64,000 nt of DNA from Ursus arctos (lineage: Eukaryota > Chordata > Mammalia > Carnivora > Ursidae). Positions within the stretch are counted from its first letter, which is position 1. Each line of letters begins with the position of its first letter. Where the stretch lies: contig NW_026623078.1 of NCBI RefSeq assembly GCF_023065955.2, positions 11,046,199 to 11,110,198 on the forward strand. Direction: 5' to 3'. Made by a program: the position numbers and the translations under genes. Below the pieces are notes generated by a model, which did no database searches, had not been told where the DNA came from, and saw nothing but the letters and a program-made list of their open reading frames with translations. This document shows positions 46,668 to 59,089 of the stretch, in pieces.

Positions 46668-47639
46668 TTTGAACATTTTTGAACTAATTTTTCTAGTGAA
46701 CTATCTCACAAACTTTATGTATCATCAATAATTGGGAAATAGTGATAAAAAAATCCCTCTCTATTGTCATAGATCTATCAATATCTCCCTGTAGGTCTGT
46801 TAGAGTGCAAATTACATATTTTAAGGCAATGGTATTCATTGGATAGAAATTGCAAATTATGTCTTTTTCATTAATTGATTTTTTGGTCCTCATGTAGCAG
46901 CCACTTTTATCTTTCGTAATGCTTTTTTTTCCTTTAGTTTATTTTCTTCTTACATTAATATAGCTATACAACTTTATTTCACTTCTATAGGCCTGGTTAA
47001 TTGTATTCTGCATTCTATTTTCTGCTTTATAAGTGGGGATTTTTAAAAAGCTAATTTGACAATATATAATTTTTCAGTAAGTAGCTAATCCCTATATTAT
47101 TTATGGTTGGTAATATGTTTGGCTTTATAGCTACCTTATTTAGGGAACTTCTGTCTAGGTTTCTCTCTCAGTTTCTCTCTCTTCTTTTTAGCATTTCTTT
47201 TGATTTATTTCTCACTGTGAAATTTCCATTACTCAAAGGTTTTGCATCTGTGATTCTGATGTCTAGCATTTTTTTCTGGCTTTAATGATATCTTATTATT
47301 GTTATTTTAAATTTTGTTTTGCTTTGCTTAATATGTGAGCTCATATTTTGGGAGAACATTTGGAACTCTTGAGTCCTGAGCCGCAGATCATTTCTTTAGG
47401 AAAAAATTAGCATTTCTTTCTGCTAAGTACCTAGTGGCACTATAGACCTGAATCTACCTTTAAATAAATCCTACTGAGGTTTCCAGAAACAGAGATAGTT
47501 TGAATTCAGTCTCCAAACCCATGTAAAGCCTGGATTTTGATTACAGATTCCGAAGGGGATATTTTCTATTTTTTCTACCAGCACCAAGTGAAAGCCATGA
47601 ACATTTCCTTGCAATCCCTTAACAGCAGTGCAAACCTTT

Positions 47640-47870
47640 TTAAATCTATGAATTTAATCAACAGGTGTTTATTGAGCATCTGTTCTCAGTCTCTTAGAAC
47701 CTAACCGAGCACCATTCGAAGTGCTTTGATGCATTAGTAAACAACAGGGAGAAACTCCCCTGGCCCTGTGGAATTTTTATCCTATGTGACAGATATAAAA
47801 TCATAGGTAAATAAATAAATTACATAGTACGTGGATGGTGATAAGTGTGACTGAGGAAAGGATAAAGTAG
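47640..47870. mobile_element. L2-like LINE relic
   Basis: AATCAACAGGTGTTTATTGAGCATCTGTT...AGCACCATTCGAAGTGCTTTGATGCATTAGTAAACAACAGGGAGAAACTCCCCTGGCCCTGTGGAATTTT fits the conserved L2-derived block often annotated in mammals. It is diverged and its ends are unclear. Confidence 0.6.
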
Positions 47871-47879
47871 GGCACATTA

Positions 47880-48945
47880 AGGAGGGGTAAAGAATCAGTA
47901 TTTGTCTTCTCTTCATCTTTTCACATATTTTTCCCACCAATGTTAATACTGAACAGGCTTTTCTTTTGAACTGCATGATATGGTTTTATAATTACATGTG
48001 TTGTCTACCAACTGCTCATTTTGTGCATGCATTATATCTTTTAATCCTCAAAGCTGTTTGAGAGTACTGGCTATTAGTAGGGAAGCAACTTTCTCACGTT
48101 CAAAAAAGCTGGTAAGCAATAAAACTGAAACACAAAAATAGACATAATGATTCCAGTACATTTTAAGTTGTACACAGTGGAACACCAAATAATTCTTAAA
48201 TAAGCAGACAAGAAAATTCATTGGTTCCTATAATCTAGGAATATGGCCTCTACAGAGAATCTAGAGATTTAGAGGATATCAACTAACTCTTAATCTTTCT
48301 TTCCCCTTACGTTAAGTCCTTGGTTCAATTTTTCCCTTTTTTTCTTTGTTAATCTCACTTTCCCTTTTACAATATATGCTTCCTCCATGCAGGGGCTGGG
48401 AAGTCTAGAAGGAGGAAATGGCTACAGACTTCCCCAGGATTATGTCATGTCATCATTGGTGGGTGATCCCTTATCGAAAATAGTTTTGTTTTCACAGCTT
48501 TCTTCTCTCTGAATGAATCACAGGCACGTCCAAGGATAAATAACTAAACAAGCTAATGAGGTGTGATAATTGGAAGCCCAATCAGAACCAGAGAAGGTAA
48601 GAAGGAATTTTCCCAAAGGAAATTTGGAAAGTGCTGCCACATACAGCTGTGTAGTACCCAAGTTATACAATTATCTTGGTGATGAGTGTGATCTTGAAAG
48701 GTCTGTAAACAATAAGAGAATACAAATATAAAACAAAACAAAAACAACACAGAAACTATGTCTAAGAAAATATGAGCATCTGCTTACAGGAAAATAGTAA
48801 ATAGTTTTGTTTTGGATAGTTAAGGTAATTTTCCCTTTCTTTAATATTATTTTAAGACCTATAATGAATCAGTTAAGATACTCCATGACTCACAAATATA
48901 ATAATTGCCATTCTTGAATAGAGGATATCTAGAATAGAATGTTGT
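47880..48945. other. Unassigned DNA
   Basis: No gene or named repeat is seen. The 65-codon minus frame at 48553-48750 has a hydrophobic start but no upstream or downstream support. Confidence 0.45.
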
Positions 48946-48949
48946 TATT

Positions 48950-49110
48950 CAAAGTACGGTTTTGGATTCACAGCATCGTCATCACTTGGGACTCATTAGA
49001 AATGCAGAATCTCAAGCTCTAACTCAGACTACTGGATCAGTGATTCATATGCACATCAGTTTCGAGTAAAGGTTAAGGGTAGAATCTCCAGGAGTAGCTT
49101 GATAAGGTTC
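48950..49110. mobile_element. MER5A-like hAT-Charlie relic
   Basis: CAAAGTACGGTTTTGGATTCACAGCATCGTCATCACTTGGGACTCATTAGAAATGCAGAATCTCAAGC follows the familiar MER5A wording closely. The right end (GCACATCAGTTTCGAG) is eroded. Confidence 0.75.
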
Positions 49111-49129
49111 TTACTGAGACTTAAACAAG

Positions 49130-49250
49130 CTTACAAGTGATGTTGGGCAAATTCCTTAAATTCTCTTCGAGTTTTATTATCTTTTAAGTAGGGTGGGGCT
49201 GATACAGAAAACTCTTTAATATTTAAAAATATGCATAATGCACTAATAAG
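49130..49250 (+). mobile_element. MIR SINE relic
   Basis: GATGTTGGGCAAATTCCTTAAATTCTCTTCGAGTTTTATTATCTTTTAAGTAGGGTGGGGCTGATAC follows the MIR core (TTGGGCAAGTTACTTAACCTCTC...). It lies just right of the MER5A relic. Confidence 0.65.
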
Positions 49251-49269
49251 AATGCATAACACCTTTAAA

Positions 49270-50568
49270 AATTCAATTAAAATGGCATTTATTTTTATTA
49301 ATCTTCAAACTTAGGCCTCTATTCATAACCTTTCTTAGTGGAACACTCATGTGAAAACCGTGGTAGGAAAAAACAAGCGAGCAGCTACACTGTTTAGTAT
49401 TCCAAGTAGAGTGAGCATTAACATTCTTTTTGATATTTTAGTTTTTGACTTTTAATGACTAGCTCAGGTGCTAATTATCACAAATTTGTTTATATAAAAA
49501 CCCAATAGATGTATAAAATTGCATAACTTAATATTTATGAAATGCTATTTTCTATAAATATTTAAAGCTGATAAGGCCATTTATAAATTTAAAATGTAAA
49601 TGTTATACTTTCCTCAGTATTAGTATAAAAACTATAAATAACTATGAGGTGTAGAATTCATTTTCTTTTTTTAGTGTCTTAACCTCATTGTTTTTCATTC
49701 TGAAAATATATTTTTTTCTTCTGCAGTAATTTTTTTTGAAATATATTTAGCATAAAATAGTGTGTAAATGTAAGTTGTTGAACATGCTATTTTGATTTTG
49801 ATACATTTATATAATGTAATATAATTGCCCTTGTAGCAATAATTAACACCTCTATCATGTTACATAATTATCATTTCTCTTTACTGGTTGGGGTAGTTAA
49901 GTACTAGCCTGTTAGCAAGAATTGATGATTATAATACGATATTATTATTTATATTCACTAACCACCTAGACTGGTGAAATAGCATTAGGAATTTATTTTT
50001 ATATTAGTAAACTCTACTTTTGTTTTTTTTAAGTCCAATTGTATATTCAATTTAGTTCTTGTTTATACATCTGATTTTAAGTGCTTCAAAAACAGCTTCA
50101 AGTATCACACCTCATTAGATGATTTTAATTACAATTTCAAAAATATATGAATAGTAAACTCATTTTGTCTAGCAGGGATATAGCAAAATAATGCTTTTTT
50201 CATTATGTGAAGTAGGCATCATATTTTCATGCTATTCATATCTTCTTTAAAAATTAAAGCCTTTTTCCCCTTGGCTTTCTCTGGTTTCATATTTTATTAT
50301 GAGTCTGAACTATATAACAAAACACTACTCTTATAGAACACTAATTTCAAAAGATACACCAACATTGATGTACTGAAATTGATTTCAACCTCTGGCCCAA
50401 ATCATCTTGTCACTCAGAAGGGTTAGCAACTGTCAGTATCTCAGTTATGTCCCACCAACCAAACATGCTTAAAGTACCCAAAAACTGGTTGGGCACTAAA
50501 TGTATTTCTACTTTAATGATCTAATTCAATACTGTCTTCTCAATATGGGTTTTTTATTTTTTATATTT
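49270..50568. other. Unassigned AT-rich DNA
   Basis: No gene, RNA or named repeat is seen. The AT content is very high. Confidence 0.5.
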
Positions 50569-50581
50569 TCTAATTCAAATT

Positions 50582-50786
50582 GTATTTTATTTTATTTTTA
50601 AAGATTTTATTTATTTATTTGACAGAGAGAGACAGCCACCAAGAGAAGGAACAGAAGCAGGAGGAGTGGGAAAGGAAGAAGCAGGCTTTTAGCAGAGGAG
50701 CCTGATGTGGGGCTCGATCCCAGAACACTGGGATCATGCCCTGAGCTAAAGGCAGATGCTTAATGACGGCACCACTCAGGCGCCCC
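50582..50786 (-). mobile_element. CAN-SINE, minus strand, with exact target duplication
   Basis: The head GGGGCGCCTGAGTGGTGCCG is at the right, the tail complement TTTATTTTTAAAGATTTTATTTATTTATTT at the left. The 13-base direct repeat TCTAATTCAAATT is exact at 50569-50581 and 50787-50799. Confidence 0.95.
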
Positions 50787-52085
50787 TCTAATTCAAATTT
50801 TAAAAATTAGTATGAACAGTTCAGTAGATTCAGTACATTCAGAATGTGTGCAATCACTGCCCCTGTCTAATTTGAAAATAATTCTGTCAATCCAAAGTAA
50901 AACCCCTATCCATTAATAAACTTTTCTCAATTTTTACCACTCTCCCCAATGTCTGCCCTTGGCAACATGAATCCAACCATCAGCATTCTGTCTTCTATTT
51001 ATTTTGGTTATTTGATATAAACAGAATTAATGAAATATGTGAAATTTTATATCAGGCTTTATAGCATATATCCGTGTTGTAGTATATTCCAGTACTTCAT
51101 TTCCCTTTATGGCTGAATAATATTCCATTGTATTCATATGCTACTTTTTGTTTATCCATTCAACAATTGATAGACATTGGACTGTTTCTGCCTTTTGACT
51201 ATTGTGAATCAATCATCCTCTTATGAATGCATGGTTTGAGTATCTGGTTTGAGTATCTCTTTGCAACTGTGTGATCATATATTTAAGAGTGGAGTTATGG
51301 GAGCATATGATAATTCTATGCTTTTTGAGGAGTCACCAACTATTTCCACATAGGCTAGAACATTTTTTATAACCCCACCCCAACTATTTGTGAGGATTCA
51401 AATTTTCTTTTAACACGCCAAAACTTATTTCCTGTTCTGTTTAAAAATTATTATTTATTATAGTCATCCGAGTGAGTGTGAAATGGTATCTTGTTGTTTT
51501 GAATCACATTTTTCTAAGGAATAATGATGTTGAGCATCTTTATGTGTGCATGTTGACCATTTGCATATATTCCTTGGAGTAATGTCTATCCAAGTCATTT
51601 GCACATTTTTCCTAATTAGACTTTTTGTCTTTTCTTTTTATTAGCTGTAAGAATTCTTTATAATCTTGATTCTAGTCCTTATCAGATATATGAGTTGCAA
51701 ATTTTTTCTCTCATTTATAGATTGTCTTTTCACTATCTTGATAATGTTCTCTGATGCACAAAGTCTCAGTATATAAGTTTATAACTGATCAGTATCAGTT
51801 TAGAACTGATAAAGTCAGATTTATCTATTTTTTTTCTTTTGTGCTGCTGTTTTTAGAGTCATATCTAAGAATCCATTGACATATCCAAGGTTATGAAGAT
51901 TTATCCTTGTGTTTTCTTCTAAGAGTTTTATATTATTAACTCTTTTATATAGGTGGTTGATCCGTTTTTATTTACTTTTATATAGGGCATGAGGTAAAGT
52001 TCCAACTTCATTTCTTTACTTGCAGATATTTAGTAATATCAACACCACTGAAGAGACTAATTTATTTTTCCATTCAATAGTATTG

Positions 52086-52287
52086 GGGCATCTCGGTGGC
52101 TCAGTCAGTTAAGCATCTGACTCTTGATTTTGGCTCAGGTCATGATTGCAGGGTCCGGGCATTGAGCTCCACATCAGGCTCTGTACTCAGCAGGGAATCA
52201 GCTTGAGGATTCTCTCCCACTCCTTCTCCCTCAATCCCTTCCCCAACTTGTACTCTCTCTCTCTTCATCTCATTAAAATAAATAAAT
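52086..52287 (+). mobile_element. CAN-SINE, plus strand, abutting an L1
   Basis: GGGGCATCTCGGTGGCTCAGTCAG opens the head. CTCTTGATTTTGGCTCAGGTCATGATTGCAGGG shows the same subfamily as the copy at 36848. The tail AAATAAATAAATAATG runs straight into L1 sequence, with no unique DNA between. Confidence 0.9.
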
Positions 52288-52491
52288 AATGAAAAACAGT
52301 ATAGATGTTCTTCAAAAAGTTAAAAATAGAGCTACTCTATGACCCAGCAATTGAAGTACTTGGTATTTATCCAACATAGTGATTCAAAGGGGCACATGCC
52401 CACCAATGTTTATAGCAGCAATGTCTGCAATAGCCAAAGTATGGAAAGAACCCAGATGTCCATCAACTGATGAATGGCTAAAAAAGATGTA

Positions 52492-52539
<48 letters not shown>

Positions 52540-52970
52540 GATGGAATGTTACTTAGCCACCAAAAAGAATGAAATCTTGCCATTTGCAGTGACATGGGTG
52601 GAAGTTGAGGCTATTATGCTAAGCAAAAGAAGTCAGTCAGAGAAATACAAATACAATATGATTTCACTCATGTGTGGAATTTAAGAAACAAAACAGATGA
52701 ACATAGGGGAAGGGAAGGAAAAATAAAATAAGACAAAAACAGAGAGGGAGACAAACCATAAGAGACCCTTAACTATGGGAGACAAACTGAGAGCTGCTGG
52801 AGGGGAGGAGAGTGGGGAGGGGATAGGGTGTTTGGGTGATGGGGGCATTAAGGAGTGCACTTAAATTAATGAGCACTGGGTGTTGTATGCAAATGATGAA
52901 TTACTGGGTTCTACCTCTGAAACTAATAATACAGTATGTGTTAATTAAATTGAACTTAAATAAAACATTT
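52288..52970 (+). mobile_element. Carnivore L1 3' end, plus strand
   Basis: Sense L1: AAAAAGTTAAAAATAGAGCTACTCTATGACCCAGCAATTG, GCTAAAAAAGATGTAG, the ORF2 end near 52600-52700, and the 3' UTR with AAGAGACCCTTAACTATGGGAG and GGCATTAAGGAGTGCACTT, then an A-rich tail. A long (TA)n has expanded inside it. Together with the SINE it interrupts the old L1 between TTCAATAGTATTGG and CCACTCTTTTCAAAAATCAG. Confidence 0.92.
52496..52538. repeat. (TA)n microsatellite within L1
   Basis: About 21 TA units where the L1 ORF2 normally has a short GTATATATA patch, so it probably expanded after insertion. Confidence 0.95.
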
Positions 52971-53141
52971 TTAAAAATTAAATTAAATTTAAAAATTTTT
53001 AAAAATCTAAAAAAAAACCCACTCTTTTCAAAAATCAGTTGACCATGGATGTATGGGTTTATTGCTAGATACTCAATTCTATTCCAGTGGTATATATGTG
53101 TATAATCATGACAACACCATAGTTTTGGTTATTGTGATTTT

Positions 53142-53324
53142 TTTTTAAATATTTTTTTTTATTTATTTGAGAGAGAGAGAGTGACCGAGAGAGCACAAGT
53201 GGGGGAAGGGGCAGAGGAAGAGGGAAAGGGAGGAGCAGACTCCCTGCTGAGCAGGGATACCCATGTGGGACTCGATCCCTAAGCTGAAGGCAGACACTTA
53301 ACCAACTGAGCCACCTAGGTGCCC
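53142..53324 (-). mobile_element. CAN-SINE, minus strand, with exact target duplication
   Basis: The head GGGCACCTAGGTGGCTCAGTTGG is at the right and the T-rich tail complement at the left. The 15-base direct repeat GGTTATTGTGATTTT is exact at 53127-53141 and 53325-53339, inside the old L1. Confidence 0.96.
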
Positions 53325-54004
53325 GGTTATTGTGATTTTATACTAGGTTTGAAATCAAGAAATATGTATCCCCAAAACTTGTCCTTCTTTTTCAAGTGCC
53401 ACTTAAAATTCCATGTGAATTTAGAGTTTGGCTTTCCCATTTTTGCTAGAAATAAATAGGTAGACAGATAAATAAATGGCATTGGGATTTTAATAAGGAT
53501 TGCATTAAATTTCTAAATTGCTTTGAGTAGTATTAACATCTTAATATGAATTCTTCCAATTTTGAACCAGGAATGGTTTTCCATTTATCTAAGACTCCCT
53601 TAGTTTCTCTCAGTAATGTTTGTATTTTTCATTGAACAAATATTTTACCTCCTTAGATAAATTCCTAGATATTTTATTCTTTTGCATACTATCACACCAG
53701 GGATTGTTTTTTAAATTTCCTTTTATTATTGTAGAGCTGTGTATTTCTTCCTTCAAGTCTGTCTATGTTTCTTCACGTATTTTGAACTCTATGGTTTGAT
53801 GCATTCAGGTTTAAAGCTGCTTTAGTCTTCTTGATGAGTTGACACTTCTATCAATATACAATTTCCTCCTTTGTCCCTTGTAACAGTTTTTAACTTAAAT
53901 CTAGCTTAATTTTTATTAGTTTGGTCACCCTAGCCCTTTTTTGGTTAAAATTTGCATGGGATATCTTTTTTCAGCCTTTCACTTACTTTTTTTATTTGTT
54001 TGGT

Positions 54005-55912
54005 TTTTTTATTGTTGTTTTCAAATTTTTATTTAAATTCTAGACAGTAACATATCGTGTAATATTGGTTTCAGAAGTGGAATTTAGTGATTCATTATTT
54101 ACATATAACACCCAGTGCTCCTCACCAAAAGTACCCTCCTTAATACATGTCACTCATTTAACCCATCCTGACCCACCTCCCCTCTAGCAACCCTGTTTGT
54201 CCTCTGTAGTTAAGAGTCTTTTGTGGTTTGCTTCCCTCTCTTTTTTTCCCTTCTCCTTTGTTCATCTGTTTTGTTTCTTTCACACCACATATGAATGATA
54301 TCATATTGTATTTGTCTTTCTCTGACTGACTTCTTTTGCTTAGCACAACACACTCTAGCCCCATCTACCTTGTTGCACATGGCAAGATTTCATTCTTTGT
54401 TATGGCTAAATAATATTCTATTCTAGATATACCACATCTTTTTTATCTATTCATCAGTTGATGGACATATGGGCTCTTTCCATAATTTGGCTATTGTTGA
54501 TAATGCTGCTATAAACATCAGGGTGCATGTGTCCCTTTAAATCAGTATTTTTGGTATGCTTTGGGTAAATACCTAGTATCACAATTGCTAGGTTGTAGGG
54601 TAGTTCTATTTTTAACTTTCTGAGGAACCTCCATATTGTTTTCCAGAGTGGCTGCATTCCCACTAACAGTGCAAGAGGATTCCCTTTCTCTGCATCCTTG
54701 CCAAAATCTGTTTTTTCCTATATTGTTACTTTTAGATATTCTGACAGGTGTGAGGTGCTATCTCATGTCATTTTGATTTGTATTTCCCTGATGATGAGTG
54801 ATGTTGAGCATTCTTTCATGTGTCTGTTAGTCATTTGTATGTCTTCTTTGGAGAAATGTCTCTTCATATCTTCTGCCCATTTCTTAACTGGACTGTTCCT
54901 ATTTTGGGTGTTAAGTTTTATATGTTCTTTATATATTTTGGATACTAACCCTTTATCAAATATGTCATTTGCAAACATCCGCCATTCTGTAGGTTGCCTT
55001 TTAGTTTTATTTTTTCCTTTGCTCTGCAGAAGCTTTTTTTTCTTGAAGTCCAATAGATCATTTTTGCTTTTGTTTTCCTTGTCTCTGGAGATCTGTCTAG
55101 TAAGAAGTTGCTATAACTGAGATCAAAGAGATTTCTGCCTGTGTTCTCCTCTAGGATTTTAATGATTTCCTATCTCACATTTAGGTCTTTCACCCATTTA
55201 GAATTTATTTTTGTATGTGGTGTAAGAAAGTAGTCCAGTTTCATTCTTTTGCATGTGGCTGTCCAATTTCCCCAATACAATTTGTTCAAGGGATTGTCTT
55301 TTTTCAATTGGGTATCTTTCCTGCTTTGTTGAATATTAGTTGGCTATATAGTTGTAGGTCCATTTCTGGGTTTTCTATTCTGTTCCACTGGTCTAAGTGT
55401 CTGTTTTTGTGCCAGTGCCATACTATCTTGATGACTACAGCTTTTATAGTATAGCTTGAAGTATGGAATTGTTATGCCTCCAGCTTTGCTTTTCTTTTTG
55501 AATATTGCTTTGACTATTCAGGGTCTTTTGTAGTTCCCTACAATTTTAGATTGTTTGTTCTAGCTCTGTGAAAAATGCTGGTGGTATTTTGACAGGGATT
55601 GCATTAAATGTATAGATTGCTTTGAGTAGTATAGGCATTTTAACAAAATTTGTTCTTCCAATCCATGAGCATGGAATGTTTTTCCACTTCTTTGCATCTT
55701 CTTCAATTTCTTTCTATGGTTTTCAGAGTACAGATCTTTTCAATCTTTGGTTAGGTTTATTCCTAGGTATCTTATGGTTTTGTGCAATTGTAAATGGGAT
55801 CAAGTCCTTGATTTCTCTTTCTGCTGCTTCATTATTGGTATATAGAAATGCAACAGATTTCTGTATGTTGATTTTGTATCCTGCAAATTTGCTGAATTCA
55901 TGTATGAATGTT
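54005..55912 (-). mobile_element. Carnivore L1, 3' half, nested in older L1
   Basis: The antisense 3' UTR (TTTTTATTTAAATTCTAGACAGTAAC, CACCCAGTGCTCCTCACC) is followed by the ORF2 C-terminal part. Minus-strand peptides are at 54663-54454 ([20 protein letters not shown]) and 55053-54763 ([20 protein letters not shown]), and RT-domain DNA continues to about 55910. Text from 55915 belongs to the endonuclease region, so either this copy has a 2-kb internal loss there or the older L1 resumes. No clear target duplication was found. Confidence 0.85.
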
Positions 55913-56604
55913 CATTGTAAGTGAGGTGTTAAAATCCCCTATAATTGTATTGTTATCAATGAGTTTCTTTATATTTGTTATCAATTAATTAATATATTTG
56001 GGTGCTCCCAAGTTATACATTTTGATAGTGTTTCATAGTACTTAGATGTTCCTTTTTATTTTATATTCTTTTTGCCCCTTTCATTTCAGTTTGGGACGTT
56101 TCTACTAATATAGCCTCAAGAACTCTAGTTATTTCCGTAGCCCTGTCCAGTCTATAAACGAGCATTGAAGATATTCTTCATTAATCAGAGTATGCTTTTA
56201 ATTCTCTAACATTTCCATTTCACTCTTCCTTAGCATCTGCTTACAGTACATTGCATTCTTTTATGTCATCCACTTTTTCCATTAGAGCTCTTAACATGGT
56301 TGTTTGAATTGTCTGTCTCATAATCCCAACATCTGTATTATATTTGAATCTGGTTCTGATGATTGCTTGTTTCTTCGGACTGTGTTTTCTCTTGACTTTG
56401 ACTACATTATAATTTCTTTATTATAAATAAGATATCTTGTATCGGATAGTAGAATTAAAGTAAACAGGCCTCAAGTGTCAGTATTTACATTAATATGGCT
56501 GGCTACAAGTTGGGCTGTGTTTACTTTTATTTTCGGTATTGGTAGGTACTACAATCTTCAGATTTCTTTAATGTTGTTGTCTTTGCCTTTCTTTAGGGTG
56601 GTAG

Positions 56605-57045
56605 GTGCTTATTAGGGTTCTCCAGAGAAATAGAATGAATAAGATGTCTGTCTATCATTTCTCTCTCTCTCTCTCTCTATTATCTATCTATCATCTCTCT
56701 CTCTCTCTTTCTCTCTTTATCTATCATCTATCTATATTCACGATTATGGAGGCTGGCAAGTGCAAAATCAGCAGAGAGGGCCATTAGGCTGAAGACCCAG
56801 GAAGAGCCAATCTTGTAGTTGAAGTAAGAAGGCAGTTTCCTGGCAGAATTACCTCTTCAGGGGAAGTCATTCTTTTGCTTTATTTATGATGTGGGGATGA
56901 GCCCCACCCACATTATGGAGGTAATCTGCTTACTGATTTAAATGTAAATGTCATCCAAAAACACTCCCACAGAAGCATCCAGAATAATGTTTGACAAAAT
57001 ATCTGGGCACCGTAGCCTAGCCAAGTTGACACATAAAAGTAAACA
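56605..57045. repeat. Unclassified ancient repeat, LTR-like
   Basis: TTATTAGGGTTCTCCAGAGAAATAGAATGAATAAGATG, then TTCACGATTATGGAGGCTGGCAAG...GAAGACCCAGGA and a long tail is a pattern I know as a common mammalian repeat, but I cannot name it safely. The (CT)n/(TATC)n microsatellite lies where such copies usually hold a short AT-rich run. Confidence 0.5.
56663..56735. repeat. (CT)n / (TATC)n compound microsatellite
   Basis: Two CTCTCT blocks separated and followed by ATCTATCTATCATC units. It is probably polymorphic. Confidence 0.93.
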
Positions 57046-57488
57046 TCACACATGTACTTCTTTTCAGAGAGAAGTTGTATCTCACAGATCTTTCAGTTGT
57101 AATCCCCTTATACTATACTGGAATTCCTTGGGTGGTGTGGTAAGGTTGTGGGAAGGGACTTTCTATAATGTTCTAACTAAATCTCAGGGTTTTATTTAAC
57201 CTGTATGTTGGTCCCTGATCTTTTTGAGTGCTTCTCCAGTGGAATCATTTATTTTTCTGCCCTCTGGCTCCTACTCCCTTCCCTGCTTGCAGCATTCCCA
57301 ATGCATTTCCTTAAATCATTCACTCTTGTTTCCTGAGAGCTACCCTCACTCCAAGTGATACAAGACGGCTAGAGAAGACAGGAGTGTGGGGGATGACCCT
57401 TCTCCAATCTGGGATGAAGTTTCAGAGTTAGGATCTGGTTTCTTTCCCCCTATAATCTAGACCTTTTTTTTTTTAGTACTGATGTTTT

Positions 57489-57706
57489 GTTTGTTTGTTT
57501 TTTCTTTTTTTTTAAGATTTTATTTATTTATTTGACAGAGAGAGAGAGAGAGAGCCAGCAAGAGAGGGAACACAAGCAGGGGGTGGGAGAGGAAGAAGCA
57601 GTCTCCCAGCAGAGCAGGGTGCCCAATGCAGGGCTCGATCCCAGGACCCTGGGATCATGCCCTGAGCCAAAGGCAGATGCTTAACGACTGAGCCACCCAG
57701 GCACCC
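57489..57706 (-). mobile_element. CAN-SINE, minus strand, with target duplication
   Basis: The head GGGGTGCCTGGGTGGCTCAG is at the right and the tail complement TTTTTTTTTAAGATTTTATTTATTTATTTG at the left. TGATGTTTT flanks it at 57480-57488 and 57709-57717. It lies in the 5' leader of the old L1. A 65-codon frame exists on each strand across it and neither is a gene. Confidence 0.94.
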
Positions 57707-58039
57707 CATGATGTTTTTCATAGTGCTTACTTTTCTTTTCCTCTGCCAGAGCCGGGAGGAAAGCTTCCCATGAAGAACCTAAAGCGGTTCTGGAGATAAA
57801 GCCCAAAGTGTGCCACTCACCAATATTGTGATCTCTATGAGTTAACTGTTACACTAGTTCACACTCAGTCTGTTACCATTCAAGTGTTCCTATCAGTTTT
57901 ACCTCCTGTGACTTTTGCTCCAGTTAAACAAATTTTTATCTCTATATTCATTTGTCTCCTGCTTTGTGGTGATAGTTTGCCCGGTTTAAGATGTTGGATC
58001 AAAAATTTTCTAGGTGCTTTTTGAAATATCTGACATTCG

Positions 58040-59085
58040 CAGTAAAAGATTATTTTTCAGGGATGTAAATATATCAGGAGCTTCTGACTTTTCTTAATAA
58101 AAGAAGCTTGTTTCTAAATGAAATGCATAGAATCCAGTTATTTAAAGAATGCTTGTCCATTATTATCTGGAAGAAAATTTTGCTGGAAAAATTAAATAAA
58201 TATTTAGTCTTGTTAAAGAGACTTACATTTAGTCTTTATGACATTTTTTCTTTGAAAAGTATGTGTACCATTTCCACTTCAAATCTTTTTGTCTTATTTT
58301 ATAAATAATTCATAATTCACATATGTCTCTTCTTCCACTAAATAATATTATTAAGAATTTATCCTCGAAGCCCAGGTCCCCCACTCATAAAATATGTATT
58401 TTTGGCCCACTCTCTCCTCAAATTTGAGATGCAAACACAGTATTTTCTTTAATAATTTTCTTAGTGCCTAGAGACTGCTTCAGGAATTTTATCCTATGAA
58501 GTTTTGATAAAAGCAGTCAAAAAGGTGTGAACTATTTAATTAACAGTTTTATTGAAGATAAAGGGAAGATTAACATTTATGTTGACACCTTGTAATTGAA
58601 GGGAGTTTTTATTCAAATAATGAAATTAGGCACCTGACACGTTTGATCCATTTTCATCCTGGTGGCGGAAGGTTAGCTTATATTATATGTCTCTCTATTT
58701 ATAAATGTCAGGGAGTGTTGTAGGCTAAGATGTGGATAGGTACAAGTAGTTTTAGTAATACTTTTTAATTTTACTCTGATAGATAATTAATCTTTCTTTG
58801 ACATTAAGGTACTGAATAACATATTCGATTCATTCTGTTTCATTTTTTTCCAGTGACCTAAAAAAAGTAAACCTCAAAAGAAAATATATTTTAATATCTT
58901 ATGTTAAGCTAGTTTTACTATTTTCCTCATAATATTAAGTTTAATAGTGATTAAAACCCTGAAGGTGACACATGATGCCAGGGCTATTTAAATTGCCCCA
59001 CAGCATTGAAAGGAAGGGGGAAATTTCAACTTCTTTCTAAAAAACAGGGATTTAACTAAACCTTATAAAAATTGCACATGATAGA
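58040..59085. other. Unassigned AT-rich DNA
   Basis: No gene, RNA or named repeat is seen. Confidence 0.5.
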
Positions 59086-59089
59086 CAAT

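Larger units (their letters stand above)
45150..47330 (-). mobile_element. Old L1 (L1M), split by a younger L1
   Basis: The antisense 3' UTR (AGATAATTATAGATTCACGTACAGTGG, then ACCACACAACATACTAAACAG) and ORF2 end (45560-45900) are followed, after the younger insert, by endonuclease-region text at 46690-47330 (CTCATGTAGCAGCCACTTTTATC, TAGGCCTGGTTAATTG). It is strongly decayed with internal loss. Confidence 0.7.
50800..58030 (-). mobile_element. Old L1 (L1M), composite long copy with nested insertions
   Basis: Antisense 3' UTR/ORF2 end (50940-52080), mid ORF2 (53010-53700), endonuclease (53700-53990), further endonuclease/ORF1-like text (55915-56440) and 5' leader (56440-56590, 57060-57480, 57720-57960) appear in the right order. 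A SINE, a plus-strand L1 end, another SINE, a younger L1, an unclassified repeat and a third SINE are nested in it. Some inner parts may come from a second old copy, and boundaries are approximate. Confidence 0.65.
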
